Notes under the pieces: model-generated
What the model was told of the DNA's origin: nothing
Database searches by the model: none
The model's input: only the letters and a program-made list of their open reading frames with translations
Assembly (NCBI RefSeq): GCF_000026105.1
Contig: NC_008027.1
Location: forward strand, 3,802,501 to 3,866,500
Source of the DNA: Pseudomonas entomophila L48
GTDB taxonomy: Bacteria > Pseudomonadota > Gammaproteobacteria > Pseudomonadales > Pseudomonadaceae
Direction: 5' to 3'
Length of the DNA: 64,000 nucleotides
Part shown: piece after piece, positions 21,324-31,742 of the stretch
Position numbering within the stretch: position 1 is the first letter of the stretch
Layout: every line of letters begins with the position of its first letter
Program-made: the position numbers and the translations under genes

Positions 21324-22517
21324 TCAGTACAGGCACTCGACCGCCATGGCCGTCGCTTCGCCACCACCGATGCAGATGGCCGCCACGCCGCGGCGCAGGT
21401 TGTTCTGGCGCAGGGCCGACAGCAGGGTCACGAGGATACGCGCGCCCGAAGCGCCGATCGGGTGGCCCAGGGCGCAGGCGCCGCCATGGATGTTGACCTT
21501 GTCGTGGGGCAGGTCGAGCTGCTTCATGGCCGCCAGAGTGACCACGGCGAAGGCCTCGTTGATTTCGAACAGGTCCACTTCCGCCAGGTTCCAGCCGGTG
21601 CGCTTCATCAGCTTGTCGATGGCGCCGATCGGCGCGGTGGGGAACAACGCCGGGGTATCGGCGAAGGCCGCATGGCCATGGATCACGGCCAGCGGCTTGA
21701 GGCCGCGCTTCTGGGCTTCGGAGCGACGCATCAGCACCATTGCCGCAGCGCCATCGGAAATGGAGCTGGAGTTGGCCGCGGTGACGGTACCGCCTTCGCG
21801 GAAGGCCGGCTTGAGCTGCGGGATCTTGTCCAGGCGTGCCTTGGGCGGCTGCTCGTCATCCTTGATGACGCGCTTCTCCTTGCCCTCGGTGACTTCCACC
21901 GGGACGATCTCGGCGGCGAAACGGCCGCTCTTGATCGCCTCCTGGGCGCGGGTCAGCGAGGTAATGGCGAAAGCGTCCTGGGCTTCGCGGCTGAAGTCGC
22001 CTTTCTGCGCACAGTCCTCGGCGAAGGTGCCCATCAGGCGGCCCTTGTCGTAGGCGTCCTCAAGGCCGTCCATGAACATGTGGTCGATGATCTTGCCGTG
22101 GCCCATGCGGTAGCCGCCACGGGCCTTGTCCAACAGGTACGGCGCGTTGGTCATGCTTTCCATGCCACCGGCGACGATCACGTCGGCGCTACCCGCCAGC
22201 AGTTGATCGTGGGCCATGATCGCCGCCTGCATGCCCGAACCACACATCTTGTTCAGGGTGGTGCAAGTGGTGTGCTTGTCCAGACCGGCACCGAGGGCGG
22301 CCTGGCGCGCCGGCGCCTGACCTTGCCCAGCCGGCAGCACGCAGCCGAACAGCACCTGCTCGACACTGGCCGCATCGATGCCAGCACGCTCGACAGCGGC
22401 ACGGATCGCCGCGCTGCCCAGTTGCGGCGCGGTCAGGCTCTTGAGGTCGCCCTGCAGGCCGCCCATGGGCGTGCGCACGGCGCTGACGATGACAATAGGA
22501 TCGTGGTTCAGGCTCAT
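21324..22517 (-). CDS. fadAx: Acetyl-CoA acetyltransferase (thiolase)
   Basis: A 397-residue thiolase that cleaves 3-ketoacyl-CoA to acetyl-CoA and a shortened acyl-CoA. The active-site Cys is in NKMCGSGMQA (about residue 92). His is in NIHGGACALGHPIGASGAR, and the C-terminal CIGGGEA loop holds the second Cys. It lies 8 bp upstream of the dehydrogenase gene within the operon. Confidence 0.93.
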   Translation of the reverse strand: MSLNHDPIVIVSAVRTPMGGLQGDLKSLTAPQLGSAAIRAAVERAGIDAASVEQVLFGCVLPAGQGQAPARQAALGAGLDKHTTCTTLNKMCGSGMQAAIMAHDQLLAGSADVIVAGGMESMTNAPYLLDKARGGYRMGHGKIIDHMFMDGLEDAYDKGRLMGTFAEDCAQKGDFSREAQDAFAITSLTRAQEAIKSGRFAAEIVPVEVTEGKEKRVIKDDEQPPKARLDKIPQLKPAFREGGTVTAANSSSISDGAAAMVLMRRSEAQKRGLKPLAVIHGHAAFADTPALFPTAPIGAIDKLMKRTGWNLAEVDLFEINEAFAVVTLAAMKQLDLPHDKVNIHGGACALGHPIGASGARILVTLLSALRQNNLRRGVAAICIGGGEATAMAVECLY

Positions 22518-22529
22518 ATTCGGTTCTCC

Positions 22530-23297
22530 TTACTTGGCAGCCATGCGCAGCGCGCCGTCGAGACGGATAACCTCGCCGTTGAGCATGCTGTTCTCGATGA
22601 TGTGGCGGGCCAGCGCCGCGTATTCCTGCGGGCGGCCCAGGCGTGGCGGGAACGGCACGCCGGCGGACAGCGAGGCACGGACTTCCTCGGTCATGCCGGC
22701 CATCATGGGGGTTTCGAAAATGCCGGGGGCGATGGTCATCACACGGATGCCGAAGCGTGCCAGTTCACGGGCGGCCGGCAAGGTGAGGCTGGCGATAGCG
22801 CCTTTGGACGCGGCATAGGCCGCCTGGCCAATCTGGCCATCGTAGGCGGCGATGGAGGCGGTATTGATGATCACGCCACGCTCCCCGCCTTCGTCCGCCT
22901 GCCCTTCGGCCATGGCCGCGGCAGCCAGGCGCAGCAGGTTGAAGCTGCCGATCAGGTTGACGTTGATAACCTTGGCGAAGCTGCCCAGTGCGTGCGGGCC
23001 GTTCTTGCCCAGGACCTTCTCGGCACCGACGATGCCAGCACAGTTGACCAGCCCGTGCAGGCTGCCGAAGGCGCTGACGGCGGCATCGACCGCGGCCTTG
23101 GCGGCCTGCTCGTCGCTGATGTCGGCCACCGCGAAGCGCGCGTTGGCGCCCAGCTCGCTTGCCTTGGCCTCGACGGCGGCGGCGTTCAGGTCGACCAGCA
23201 TGACCTTGGCGCCCGCCTCGATGAGCATCTGCGCAGTGGCGGCGCCCAGGCCCGAGGCCGCGCCGCTGACGATGAAGTGCTTGTGAGTGATTTGCAT
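22530..23297 (-). CDS. fadB2x: 3-hydroxyacyl-CoA dehydrogenase, SDR type
   Basis: A 255-residue short-chain dehydrogenase related to human HSD17B10 (type-II 3-hydroxyacyl-CoA dehydrogenase). The NAD site is [11 protein letters not shown] (residues 12-22), and the catalytic Ser-Tyr-Lys triad lies in [22 protein letters not shown]. In isoleucine degradation such enzymes oxidise 2-methyl-3-hydroxybutyryl-CoA. Spacing is 12 bp on both sides. Confidence 0.92.
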   Translation of the reverse strand: MQITHKHFIVSGAASGLGAATAQMLIEAGAKVMLVDLNAAAVEAKASELGANARFAVADISDEQAAKAAVDAAVSAFGSLHGLVNCAGIVGAEKVLGKNGPHALGSFAKVINVNLIGSFNLLRLAAAAMAEGQADEGGERGVIINTASIAAYDGQIGQAAYAASKGAIASLTLPAARELARFGIRVMTIAPGIFETPMMAGMTEEVRASLSAGVPFPPRLGRPQEYAALARHIIENSMLNGEVIRLDGALRMAAK

Positions 23298-23309
23298 ATC
23301 GGTCTTCCT

Positions 23310-24956
23310 TCAGGCGCCCGCAGCGATCGGCTGCGCGGCTTGTTGTCGGGCGATTTCCTGGTTGCGCAGGATGAAGCGTTGCAGCTTGCCGCTCGGGGTC
23401 TTGGGCAGCTCGCCGACGAATTCGATTTCACGGGGATAGGCGTGGGCATAAAGGCGCTGGCGTACGTGCTGGCGCAAGGTTTCCTCCAGCTCGGGGCTGC
23501 CCTCGAAGCCCTTTCCAAGCACCACGAAGGCCTTGATCAGCTCGGTGCGCTCAGGATCCGGCTTGCCGATCACTGCCGCCTCGACCACCGCCGGGTGCTC
23601 GACCAGTGCGCTCTCCACGTCGAACGGGCCGACCCGGTAGCCGGAGGTGGTGATCACATCGTCGCTGCGGCCGACGAAGCTGATGCTGCCGTCCTGGTTG
23701 AGTTCGACGGTGTCGCCGGACAGGTAGTACTTGCCGACGAAGGCCTTGGTCGGCAACCCGTGGTAACCGGCGAACCAGCACAGCGGCGACTGCTCGCGGT
23801 CAACCGCGAGGATACCGGGCTGGCCGGCTGGCAGTTCGTTGCCCTGCTCGTCCACCACCACGATGCGATGGCCAGGGATGGCGAAACCGGCCGAGCCCAG
23901 GTGTACCGGATGCGACAGCGCATGGTGGTTGCACAACACCATGCCCAACTCGGTCTGGCCGTAGTGGTCGTGGATGGTCACCCCGAGCTCGTCGGCGAAC
24001 CAGCGGATCACTTCGGGGTTGAGCGGTTCGCCGGCACTGCTGACCACGCGCAGGCGGCCCTTGATCGGTGCCGAGAACGCGCTGCCCGCCGCGATCAACA
24101 GGCGATAGGCCGTCGGTGAACCCGCCAGGTTGGTGATGCCCAGCTTGTCGATGACCCGGGCGCAGCTTTCGACGCTGAACGGGCCGTCGTAGAACGTGGT
24201 GGCGTGGCCCAGCGAAAGCGGCCCGGTGACAGCGTAATAGAGCCCATAGGCCCAACCTGGGTCGGCCAGGTTCCAGAAGTTGTCCTCCGGGCGCAGGTCG
24301 ATGGCGTCGCGCATGTAGCCCTGGAAGGCGACGATGGCCCGCAGCGGTACTTCCAGCGGCTTGGCCGGCCCCGTGGTGCCTGAGGTGAACATCAGCAGGA
24401 ACGGATCGTTGCCCGTGCGCATCACCGGCGCGCAATCGCTGGCGGCGGCTTCAAGGCTGCGCTGGAAGTCCAGCTCGCCCTCGGCCGCGCCGACCGTGAC
24501 GATGGTCGGGCAATCCGCCACGTCGTCGAGCTTGGGTCGGTTGTTGCGGTCAGTGACCACTACCTTGGCATGGGACTGCTCGAGGCGGTGCTCGATGGCT
24601 TTGGGCCCGAACGCGGTAAACAGCGGCTGATAGACCGCGCCCAGGCGCCAGGTGGCGAGAATGGTAACCAACAGTTCCGGGGTACGCGGCATCAGCCCGG
24701 CGACCCGGTCACCCGCCCCTACGCCTTGCGCCTTGAGCACATTGGCAAAGCGCGCGGCCAAGGCCTGCAACTGGTCAAAGGAGTATCGCCCGCCGTCGCC
24801 GTCACGGTCTTCCCAGACCAGAGCGGTTTTGCCCATGCCGGCGTGGCGGTCGCAGCACTCGACACAAGCGTTGAGGGCCTCGAAGTTGCCATGCAGCGCC
24901 GCCGCAGCAGCCTGGGCATGGTCGAACGAACGGGCGGCTTCGGCGTAATCGCGCAT
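23310..24956 (-). CDS. fadDx: Acyl-CoA synthetase (AMP-forming)
   Basis: A 548-residue adenylate-forming enzyme that activates a carboxylic acid to its CoA ester. Motifs include MFTSGTTGPAKPLEVP (P-loop), DHYGQTELGM, GRSDDVITTSGYRVGPFDVE (hinge) and the C-terminal catalytic Lys in LPKTPSGKLQRF. It is the first gene of the five-gene acyl-CoA operon. The C-terminal tail is alanine-rich. The substrate is probably a short or branched acid, judged from the other enzymes of the operon. Confidence 0.92.
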   Translation of the reverse strand: MRDYAEAARSFDHAQAAAAALHGNFEALNACVECCDRHAGMGKTALVWEDRDGDGGRYSFDQLQALAARFANVLKAQGVGAGDRVAGLMPRTPELLVTILATWRLGAVYQPLFTAFGPKAIEHRLEQSHAKVVVTDRNNRPKLDDVADCPTIVTVGAAEGELDFQRSLEAAASDCAPVMRTGNDPFLLMFTSGTTGPAKPLEVPLRAIVAFQGYMRDAIDLRPEDNFWNLADPGWAYGLYYAVTGPLSLGHATTFYDGPFSVESCARVIDKLGITNLAGSPTAYRLLIAAGSAFSAPIKGRLRVVSSAGEPLNPEVIRWFADELGVTIHDHYGQTELGMVLCNHHALSHPVHLGSAGFAIPGHRIVVVDEQGNELPAGQPGILAVDREQSPLCWFAGYHGLPTKAFVGKYYLSGDTVELNQDGSISFVGRSDDVITTSGYRVGPFDVESALVEHPAVVEAAVIGKPDPERTELIKAFVVLGKGFEGSPELEETLRQHVRQRLYAHAYPREIEFVGELPKTPSGKLQRFILRNQEIARQQAAQPIAAGA

Positions 24957-25045
24957 CGTCAGACTCCTGGTTTCTTATTGTTGGAGTGCACCTTCAATCT
25001 GACGATGTTCGCGCCGGCCGCCTCAACCGGCAATGGCCAAAGCTG

Positions 25046-28000
25046 TCAATCCGGCTGAGCGGATTCGCCATCCTCCGGGTCGAGCTTCAGCCCCAGAGCT
25101 TCCTGGTCCAGCACATCCTGGCTGAGCGCAAGCAGCACGGCCCGCTCGCTGGCCTCACGCTCCGTCGCCACGGCATTGCAAGCCTTGAGGTACTCGTCGC
25201 TGCTCATCGCCTGCTCGTCCAGCTCGGCGAGCTTGTCGACGAACTCCTCGTCATGCTTGGCGAACAGCGTGGCATGGCGCTGCTTCAGGTAGTCGCGCCA
25301 GAACTCGCGATTGACCAGGCTCTGCACCAGCTGCCCATCGGTCTCATCCGCCAGCACGGCGTCGACGGCCCGCTCTTTGAGCACCACCGTGATGTCCGCG
25401 ATGGCGGAGAACAGCATCGACCGGGGTTGCCCGATCAGCCCCAGGGTGTCCGCCAATTCGACCCGCAGGCCAAGCACGACTTCGAGTTCGTCGACATCCT
25501 GGCCCAGCGCCTCGCGCTGCATGACTTCCTCCCTGGCAAACTCATCCAGACGGTCCAGACGATAGAGGGCGCGCCCCAGCCTCAGGAGATAATCACCATG
25601 ATGACCGGTCTTGCCTTCTGCCTCGGCATGATGCACCAACGCCCGCAGCCATATACGGCTGAAACGCTCTGCGACACTGTCGTGGCAGGTGAGTTGCACC
25701 CCAGCGTGGGTGAAGAGGTCGTCACGCAACGTAGTGTCGGTGTCGAGATCCTCTATCAACTGCCAGACCTGCTCGCCAATGTAGTCAGGCGCCTGAATGA
25801 AGTCCTGGGTTCTGGTGAGACTGGCCAGCAGATTGAACAGCTCGGTGCTGCCTTGGAGCTGCTGAACGCGCAACCACATGGCGCGCCGCACTGGGCGCGC
25901 CTGTGGCTCGACCGTCTCGAGCCAACGCTGCAACGGGTCGGCGACCGCCGGCTGTGGCGCCTCGACAGGCTCGCCAGCATCCCCGGCCATGAACGCGGTC
26001 AGGGTTTGCAATGGCAATGGATTGCCATCCAGGTTCACCCGCCGCCTGAACGCCCTTGACGTGGCCATCAGCCCATTGGGAACCGTGGAGATAAGGTTGA
26101 AGCGCAGGTCAGCCACTATCAGTTGAGCGCACCGCTCGAGACCCGCCGGCACGCTTCTCAGGGAACAGCGATTCACTCTCAGGACCTCCAGTCGAGTGAG
26201 GCGGGAAAAGTCCAGGTCGAGTGAACGCAGGGGGTTGAAATCGAGCACCAGTGTCTCCAGCGCCTCGAGCCTGGACAACGCAGCCGTCCCCGCAGCGTTC
26301 ATGTGGATCCGGTTGGACCTCAGCTCCAGCCTTCTGAGACGGGGTAGCTGGGTAACCTGAGCGGGTACCGAGGTCAACAGGTTGTTGTTCAGGTTCAGGG
26401 ATTCCAGGGAATCAAAGCAACCCAGGAAATTCGGTTGCACATCCAGCAAGTCCATGCCGGACATCCGCAATTCATAGATGTGCCCCATGTCGACCTCAGC
26501 TGGCAGTTCCGGCAATGTGCCGACACGCCAGCCCTCGGTATTCAGGACTCGCCCGATCCTGTCGCCGCTGCGGCTGCGGACCGTTTCCCCTTCGTACCGC
26601 CAGGCACCGCGCAAGCGATTGGAGAACTGCCGGCGCCGGTTGCGCATGCTCCGGCTGCGTGGCTCGCGCTCCCAGGCGATCAGTGCGTCATCGAGGAAGG
26701 TGAAGTTGGTTTCCTGGGACAGCAGCTCTTCGATGGCATCCCCTGTGCTCACCTCCCACTCGTGGACCATCCTGTCCACCTCGACGACACTCAGCGAGGG
26801 GTAGAGCGCCCGGGCACGTTGCCTTAGCGTGTCCAGGGTCCCGGCGCTTCGTGAGAGGGACCCGCCCAGGGTGTAGCCGACGCGCCCGTCGGGCAAACGC
26901 CTGCCTGGGTTGAATCGAGGCGTGCCTGGCCTCCAGCCCAACCGATTGACGACACCGGCCCGGGTGTTCGGCAGCAAGGCGATCACCGCCTCGCGCAACT
27001 GCTCGGCGGGCGCCGCCCCCGAGAGTTCGAGCGCCTGCTTCCCACCAACCCCCAATACCGCGATCAAGGCCTGGAACAAACCGCCGGGCGCCTCGACTTC
27101 CCGCTCCAACGCCATTCCCTGGGCGTCATAGAGGTGGAACTGTCCCGACCGCCAGACCAGGATGGTGCGTTTTCCTGGTACCCCTTGCGGGTCCATCACA
27201 CTGATCAGGCGGCCGAAAGGGGAGCCCTCGCGCAGCTCAAGGTTGATCGACCTAGGCCAATTGGCAAGCCTGGACAGCAGGCCCAGCACCAGTTCACCGG
27301 TTCCGTCGCTGTAGCTGATGCCCAGCAGAAGGCCTTCCAAGGCACGCGTCAGCCGCGCCTGGAAAAGCAGCGGGCGGACTTGCCTGAGAATGGCCATTGG
27401 CAGGCGGGACTCATCGGTTGCGACCCGCCGCAGCACGGAATCGGCGCTTTGCAGGGCCTCCGCCGCATATGCCGGGGGCAAGCCGGGAAACTCGCTTTGC
27501 AATTGCACGAGCAGCTCATCTGTCGCCACCGCCTCATCCGGCAGTGCCTCCAGAGGGTCTTCGGCGAGTAACGTCTCTTCGGCCAGGTATTTCTGCAGGG
27601 GCTCCCAAAGCTCATGGCGACGCGCCAGCAATTGCTTGCCGATCGCCTCTTCATCCAGCGCCCGCATGTCGTCACGGGCCTTGCACCATGCCATGAGCTG
27701 GGCGTCCTCGAGGACCGCGTTGGGTGCCTTCAGTGCGCTGAACAACGCCGTGATCCGCTGCGTCGCCATATAGCGGCGCAACGTGTCACGCAAGGCAACT
27801 GGCGCCGGACGGTTCTCCACGAGCACACCTCGCAGTTCGTCCTTGTCGACACCGGCAACCCGCAGGATCCGATTGGCCATCTTGTCGGACAGTGGCGGGT
27901 CCATCGGCCACAGGCGGTTGAGCATCAGCGTGCTGTCATCCCACTCCAGAGGCCGCTCCAGGCGGATGCGCCAGCTTCGCTCGCCATTGAAGTCGACCGG

Positions 28001-29599
28001 CGGCCCAAAACCATCCTCGCGACTGGCATGGCGCAAACGCCACGATTTACCCGGGAGGTCCTGCTTTAGCTCGTAGTACTTGTCTTCGACACGCAGCCAG
28101 CGCCGCGTGCCTTCGCCATACAGGCCGTTATCCAGAAGCGGCGCGGCGCCGGGGTCCGACTCGTATACCTGCAGATCGGCGCTCCACAGCCGCGAACCAC
28201 CACCCCACTTGACCGGGTCCAGGTCATCGACGAACGCACTGCGCGCGAACACCCGCGTCGCCACAGTCGCCCCGGCAGCAGTGGCCGCCGTGATGGCCAC
28301 GGTCTCGGCGACGTGGAACAGGTGTTCGAGCGCTTCATGCTGGTGCCCCTCGCTCCAGTCGACAACGCCTTCGTAGACGTGTGCGAGCGTGTCCACCACC
28401 AAGGTCGCGAACAGCGCCACGCCAACGATCGGGATACCCAGGCCGGCGAGCCCGAGCACACTGAGGCCGAACTCGGTCCAGGCCTCCAGGCGCTCGTTGG
28501 CGGCCCGTTGGTCAGCGTCCGCGCTCGAGACCAACAACAGCTTGCCATCATCCTGGAACCGCCCGATCTGGCTGTTGGCCAGGGTGGTGAAGATGTCTTG
28601 CCCGGGGGAGCCTGCCTCAAGCGCAAGATCAGGCGCATCATCGCTCAGGCGCATGTCCAGCAACTTGCTGAAGGCGGCCCGATCACGCAGGCGAATCCGC
28701 TCGCGGAAGTCCCGCCGGATATCGGCATTGCCCAGTTCACTCACCAGTGCCAGCGCCATCCGCTCGGACGATTGGAAATACCGCAGGGAATTCTGCCCAT
28801 CGTCGGGCACGTACAGGATCACGCCCTTGTCCTCACCCGCCCCATCGCGCAACTGGATTTTCAACGCGTTTTCGACGATGCACCCCAACATACGCAACTC
28901 ACCCGCGCTGGCGAAGCATTGCTGGCCTGGCTGGTCGGCTTTTGCGCTCGCCAGTTGGCTCAGTGCCATGTACTGCTCGACGCTGATCTGCTCGCGGCAC
29001 AGGGCGAGCTCGCACATCAGGGCGAACGCATCGCGCTTGTGCTGGGCGAGCAGCGTGCGATTGGCCGGCGTGAGCACCTGTCCGATCAGGGTCTGGTACT
29101 GCTTGCCCAGGTCCAACGTGCGGCACCGGCGGGCGACATCGTCGGGGTCGACCAGTACAACCGAAGCGCCACTGCGCACCAGGCCGGTTGCAACGAAGAA
29201 CGACGAGGACGCGGAAAAGTTCTGCATCAGCCGAAGCCTTGCGGATAAGCGTATGGAACGGGGTTCGACGCTTGGCGTGGACATGATGGGCGACACTTCA
29301 TACCAGGCACTGATCCACTCCAGGGCATCGAGTGCGGGGCCGTCGGGCAACAGCGCTTCGAGCATCGGCTTGAGTTTCTGCTCGGCGAACTGCTGTGCCG
29401 ACACCAGTCCTGAAGTCGCCTGCGCCAGGCGCTTGCGGCTTTTCTCATGGGCCGTGAAGGCTTCATGCAGGGCCTTGAGTCGGTGCACGGACGCCTGCTT
29501 GAGCCAGGCAGGCAGCTTGGCGCCGATGAAGTCATCCAGGAGCTTATGCGAACGCTCGAGTTTCGTGGCCACTGGCTGTGCCGGGGGATTCGCTTTCAT
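25046..29599 (-). CDS. Giant effector with LRR and NEL E3 ubiquitin ligase domain
   Basis: A 1,517-residue protein. The N-terminal 1,000 residues are of the DUF6543 toxin-like type, with two hydrophobic stretches (about 373-402 and 430-450) that may help membrane passage. Leucine-rich repeats follow at about 1043-1180 (LESLNLNNNLLTSVPAQVTQ and similar units). The C-terminal ~300 residues look like a NEL domain: the catalytic motif is LTCHDSVAERF with Cys1305 and Asp1307, matching the C-x-D of IpaH/SspH ligases, which ubiquitinate host proteins. AAGGA lies ten bases before ATG 29599; an ATG 18 codons earlier has no ribosome site. No type III secretion genes are in the window. An AraC regulator gene lies 70 bp upstream on the same strand. 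Confidence 0.85.
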   Translation of the reverse strand: MKANPPAQPVATKLERSHKLLDDFIGAKLPAWLKQASVHRLKALHEAFTAHEKSRKRLAQATSGLVSAQQFAEQKLKPMLEALLPDGPALDALEWISAWYEVSPIMSTPSVEPRSIRLSARLRLMQNFSASSSFFVATGLVRSGASVVLVDPDDVARRCRTLDLGKQYQTLIGQVLTPANRTLLAQHKRDAFALMCELALCREQISVEQYMALSQLASAKADQPGQQCFASAGELRMLGCIVENALKIQLRDGAGEDKGVILYVPDDGQNSLRYFQSSERMALALVSELGNADIRRDFRERIRLRDRAAFSKLLDMRLSDDAPDLALEAGSPGQDIFTTLANSQIGRFQDDGKLLLVSSADADQRAANERLEAWTEFGLSVLGLAGLGIPIVGVALFATLVVDTLAHVYEGVVDWSEGHQHEALEHLFHVAETVAITAATAAGATVATRVFARSAFVDDLDPVKWGGGSRLWSADLQVYESDPGAAPLLDNGLYGEGTRRWLRVEDKYYELKQDLPGKSWRLRHASREDGFGPPVDFNGERSWRIRLERPLEWDDSTLMLNRLWPMDPPLSDKMANRILRVAGVDKDELRGVLVENRPAPVALRDTLRRYMATQRITALFSALKAPNAVLEDAQLMAWCKARDDMRALDEEAIGKQLLARRHELWEPLQKYLAEETLLAEDPLEALPDEAVATDELLVQLQSEFPGLPPAYAAEALQSADSVLRRVATDESRLPMAILRQVRPLLFQARLTRALEGLLLGISYSDGTGELVLGLLSRLANWPRSINLELREGSPFGRLISVMDPQGVPGKRTILVWRSGQFHLYDAQGMALEREVEAPGGLFQALIAVLGVGGKQALELSGAAPAEQLREAVIALLPNTRAGVVNRLGWRPGTPRFNPGRRLPDGRVGYTLGGSLSRSAGTLDTLRQRARALYPSLSVVEVDRMVHEWEVSTGDAIEELLSQETNFTFLDDALIAWEREPRSRSMRNRRRQFSNRLRGAWRYEGETVRSRSGDRIGRVLNTEGWRVGTLPELPAEVDMGHIYELRMSGMDLLDVQPNFLGCFDSLESLNLNNNLLTSVPAQVTQLPRLRRLELRSNRIHMNAAGTAALSRLEALETLVLDFNPLRSLDLDFSRLTRLEVLRVNRCSLRSVPAGLERCAQLIVADLRFNLISTVPNGLMATSRAFRRRVNLDGNPLPLQTLTAFMAGDAGEPVEAPQPAVADPLQRWLETVEPQARPVRRAMWLRVQQLQGSTELFNLLASLTRTQDFIQAPDYIGEQVWQLIEDLDTDTTLRDDLFTHAGVQLTCHDSVAERFSRIWLRALVHHAEAEGKTGHHGDYLLRLGRALYRLDRLDEFAREEVMQREALGQDVDELEVVLGLRVELADTLGLIGQPRSMLFSAIADITVVLKERAVDAVLADETDGQLVQSLVNREFWRDYLKQRHATLFAKHDEEFVDKLAELDEQAMSSDEYLKACNAVATEREASERAVLLALSQDVLDQEALGLKLDPEDGESAQPD

Positions 29600-29669
29600 G
29601 CAGTGAGGTCCTTGTGATTTAAGGCGCCCCACGATGCCCAGGCCATCGGCCACCCTTCAGGGGGAAGGC

Positions 29670-30701
29670 TCACCCATGCGCAGCCTCTGCCCCCTCACGG
29701 GTGACCAGCGAGCGGTAGTGCCCAGGGTTGCAGCCGAACCACTTGCGAAACGCCCTGTGGAACGAGCTGACGTCGGCGAAGCCGAGACGCTCGGCGATGT
29801 CGCCCAGGCCTAGCCGCGCCTGCGCCAACCAGGCAATAGCCAGTTCCCGCCGCACCCCATCCTTGATTCCCTGATAGCTTTGACCTTCCTCCGACAGGCG
29901 ACGTCGCAAGGTCGATACCGACATGTGCAGGGTTCCCGCCACCTGCTCGGCATCCGGCCACGCTCCCGGCGACACCGTCAGAAGCCGATGACGGATGTGC
30001 CGGGCCAGGCTTGCCGGGTCGCGGTACTTGACGAGGATGTTGCCGGGGGCCTCGGCCAGGAAACGCTGCAACTCTTCGTCCGTGCGCCGCACCGGCAGTT
30101 CCAGGCATTCGGCGGCGATGATCATCCGCGTGCGCGGGCGCTCGAACTGCAGGTTCTCGGAGAACATCACCCGGTAGTCATCACAGAACGGCGGCTCGGC
30201 GCAACGCAGGTCGATGGCCAGGATCGGAATGCGCCGTCCGGCCAACCAACACGCCACGCCGTGGACAATCATCCAGAAAGTGAAATAGGTGAATGCCCGC
30301 CGCGGTTGGTCGCTGGGCTCGTTAATGACGATCTCGGCCAGGCTCTGTTGGCGCACCAGGCTTGGTTGCAAGTCTTCCAGCATGAGCGACAGGAAGGCCA
30401 GCACACCGTCGAGCGCAGCCCCCAGCGTGGGCTGGGCCATGGCGCTGCGGGCGATGAAGGCCAGGCTGCCGCTGCGTAGGCCGCGCCGGTCCATGGCGAA
30501 GAATTCATCGTTGCAGCGCCGCGCCAGCAGGCGCCAGAGCCGGGCATAGGACTCGGCGCTGACCCGGGCCTCGGGCCGGTCCAGTTGCTCGGCATCGATA
30601 CCCGCGCGCGCCAGCAGCGCGGCGTCGGGCTCGCCGGCCGGGCAGGTCTGCAGCAGCGCCTCGCGCACCAGCTGCATGGAAATGGTGTCCTTCTCGCTCA
30701 T
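29670..30701 (-). CDS. AraC-family transcriptional regulator
   Basis: A 343-residue regulator with an N-terminal ligand-binding region of the arabinose-binding/OruR-like type (about residues 10-190) and a C-terminal double helix-turn-helix (about 225-335, with LHMSVSTLRRRLSEEGQSYQ and LGFADVSSFHRAFRKWFGCNPG). ATG 30701 (MSEKDTIS) was chosen; an ATG ten codons earlier has no ribosome site. It is upstream of, and co-directional with, the NEL effector gene, so it may control that gene or the acyl-CoA operon beyond it. No inducer can be named. Confidence 0.88.
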   Translation of the reverse strand: MSEKDTISMQLVREALLQTCPAGEPDAALLARAGIDAEQLDRPEARVSAESYARLWRLLARRCNDEFFAMDRRGLRSGSLAFIARSAMAQPTLGAALDGVLAFLSLMLEDLQPSLVRQQSLAEIVINEPSDQPRRAFTYFTFWMIVHGVACWLAGRRIPILAIDLRCAEPPFCDDYRVMFSENLQFERPRTRMIIAAECLELPVRRTDEELQRFLAEAPGNILVKYRDPASLARHIRHRLLTVSPGAWPDAEQVAGTLHMSVSTLRRRLSEEGQSYQGIKDGVRRELAIAWLAQARLGLGDIAERLGFADVSSFHRAFRKWFGCNPGHYRSLVTREGAEAAHG

Positions 30702-30765
30702 CGACAATCCAGTCTGTTCAGTGCCGGCCATCTTAGGCCGGTGGAGGGGAAACGTCAGCCGCCGA

Positions 30766-31629
30766 TCACTGGCCGGCGGCCAGGCCCAGGAACGCCTGGA
30801 TCAGGCGCAGCTCGCGCCTGCGCTCCAGGCAGCCGACCATGTGCTGGTTGACCAGGCCGAGGCCCGACAAGGGGCGCGCCACCACCCGCGGGTCATGGGC
30901 CACCTCGGTGGAGGACACCACGCCAATGCCCAGTTGCGCCGCTACCGCCTCGGTGACCGCCTCGCGGCTGTCCAGCTCCAGTAGCACCCGAGGCTGCACA
31001 CCCGCCTCGGCGCACGCCTTGTCGAAGGTGCGCCGCGTGGTCGAGCTTGGCTCGCGCAGCACCATGATCTGCTTGTCCAGCTCGGCCAGCGGCAGGTCGC
31101 CTTCGGCCGCCGCCCAGGCATGCCCAACCGGCAGCAGCGCGCACAACCGCGACTCGCACAGGCTTTGCAGGTGCAAGCCCTTGCGCGGTTCGATCTCGGT
31201 CAGCACCGCCACATCGGCATGCTCCGACAAGAGTGCACCCAGGGTTTCCTGGGCATTGCCCAGGCGCAGGTTGACGGTGATGCCGGGGTAACGCTCGCGC
31301 AGTTGCGCCAGCATCGGCATGACCCGGTGCGGGCCATCGGCTGCGACCTCCAGACGCCCGGTGAGCAACTGGCGGTTGGCCTCGAGCATGGCCTGGGCCT
31401 CTTCGGCCAGGCTGAACATCGCCCGGGTGATGGCCGCCAGGCGCGTGCCCTCCTCGGTCAGCTCGACCCGGCGCGCGGTGCGCCGCAGCAGGGTGATCTG
31501 GTAGTGCTCCTCCAGGGCCTTCACGTGCCCGGTGACCGCCGGCTGGCTGATGAACAGCCGCTCGGCGGCGCGGGTGAAACTGCCCTCGCGAGCGACGGCG
31601 TCGAAAGCACGGAGCTGGAACAGGTTCAT
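30766..31629 (-). CDS. LysR-family regulator of the phn genes
   Basis: A 287-residue LysR regulator: winged helix at residues 1-60 ([26 protein letters not shown]) and a periplasmic-binding-like effector domain at about 90-285. It is divergent from phnW with a 113-bp gap. LysR regulators next to phnW-phnX usually activate them in the presence of 2-aminoethylphosphonate, independently of phosphate starvation. The link to the phn genes here rests on position. Confidence 0.88.
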   Translation of the reverse strand: MNLFQLRAFDAVAREGSFTRAAERLFISQPAVTGHVKALEEHYQITLLRRTARRVELTEEGTRLAAITRAMFSLAEEAQAMLEANRQLLTGRLEVAADGPHRVMPMLAQLRERYPGITVNLRLGNAQETLGALLSEHADVAVLTEIEPRKGLHLQSLCESRLCALLPVGHAWAAAEGDLPLAELDKQIMVLREPSSTTRRTFDKACAEAGVQPRVLLELDSREAVTEAVAAQLGIGVVSSTEVAHDPRVVARPLSGLGLVNQHMVGCLERRRELRLIQAFLGLAAGQ

Positions 31630-31742
31630 ATCTATCGGCCTTACTTATGGCTGGCATATCTACAAACAATTTGATTGATGATTCGGCGAATTGCAACCTA
31701 GCCCCACTAGTTTCCAGCCCACCGCACGTGAGGAACCTCGGA

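Noticed and set aside
21462..24119. 885-codon plus-strand open frame opposite the acyl-CoA operon
   Set aside because: Antisense shadow of thiolase, dehydrogenase and synthetase genes with clear motifs on the other strand.
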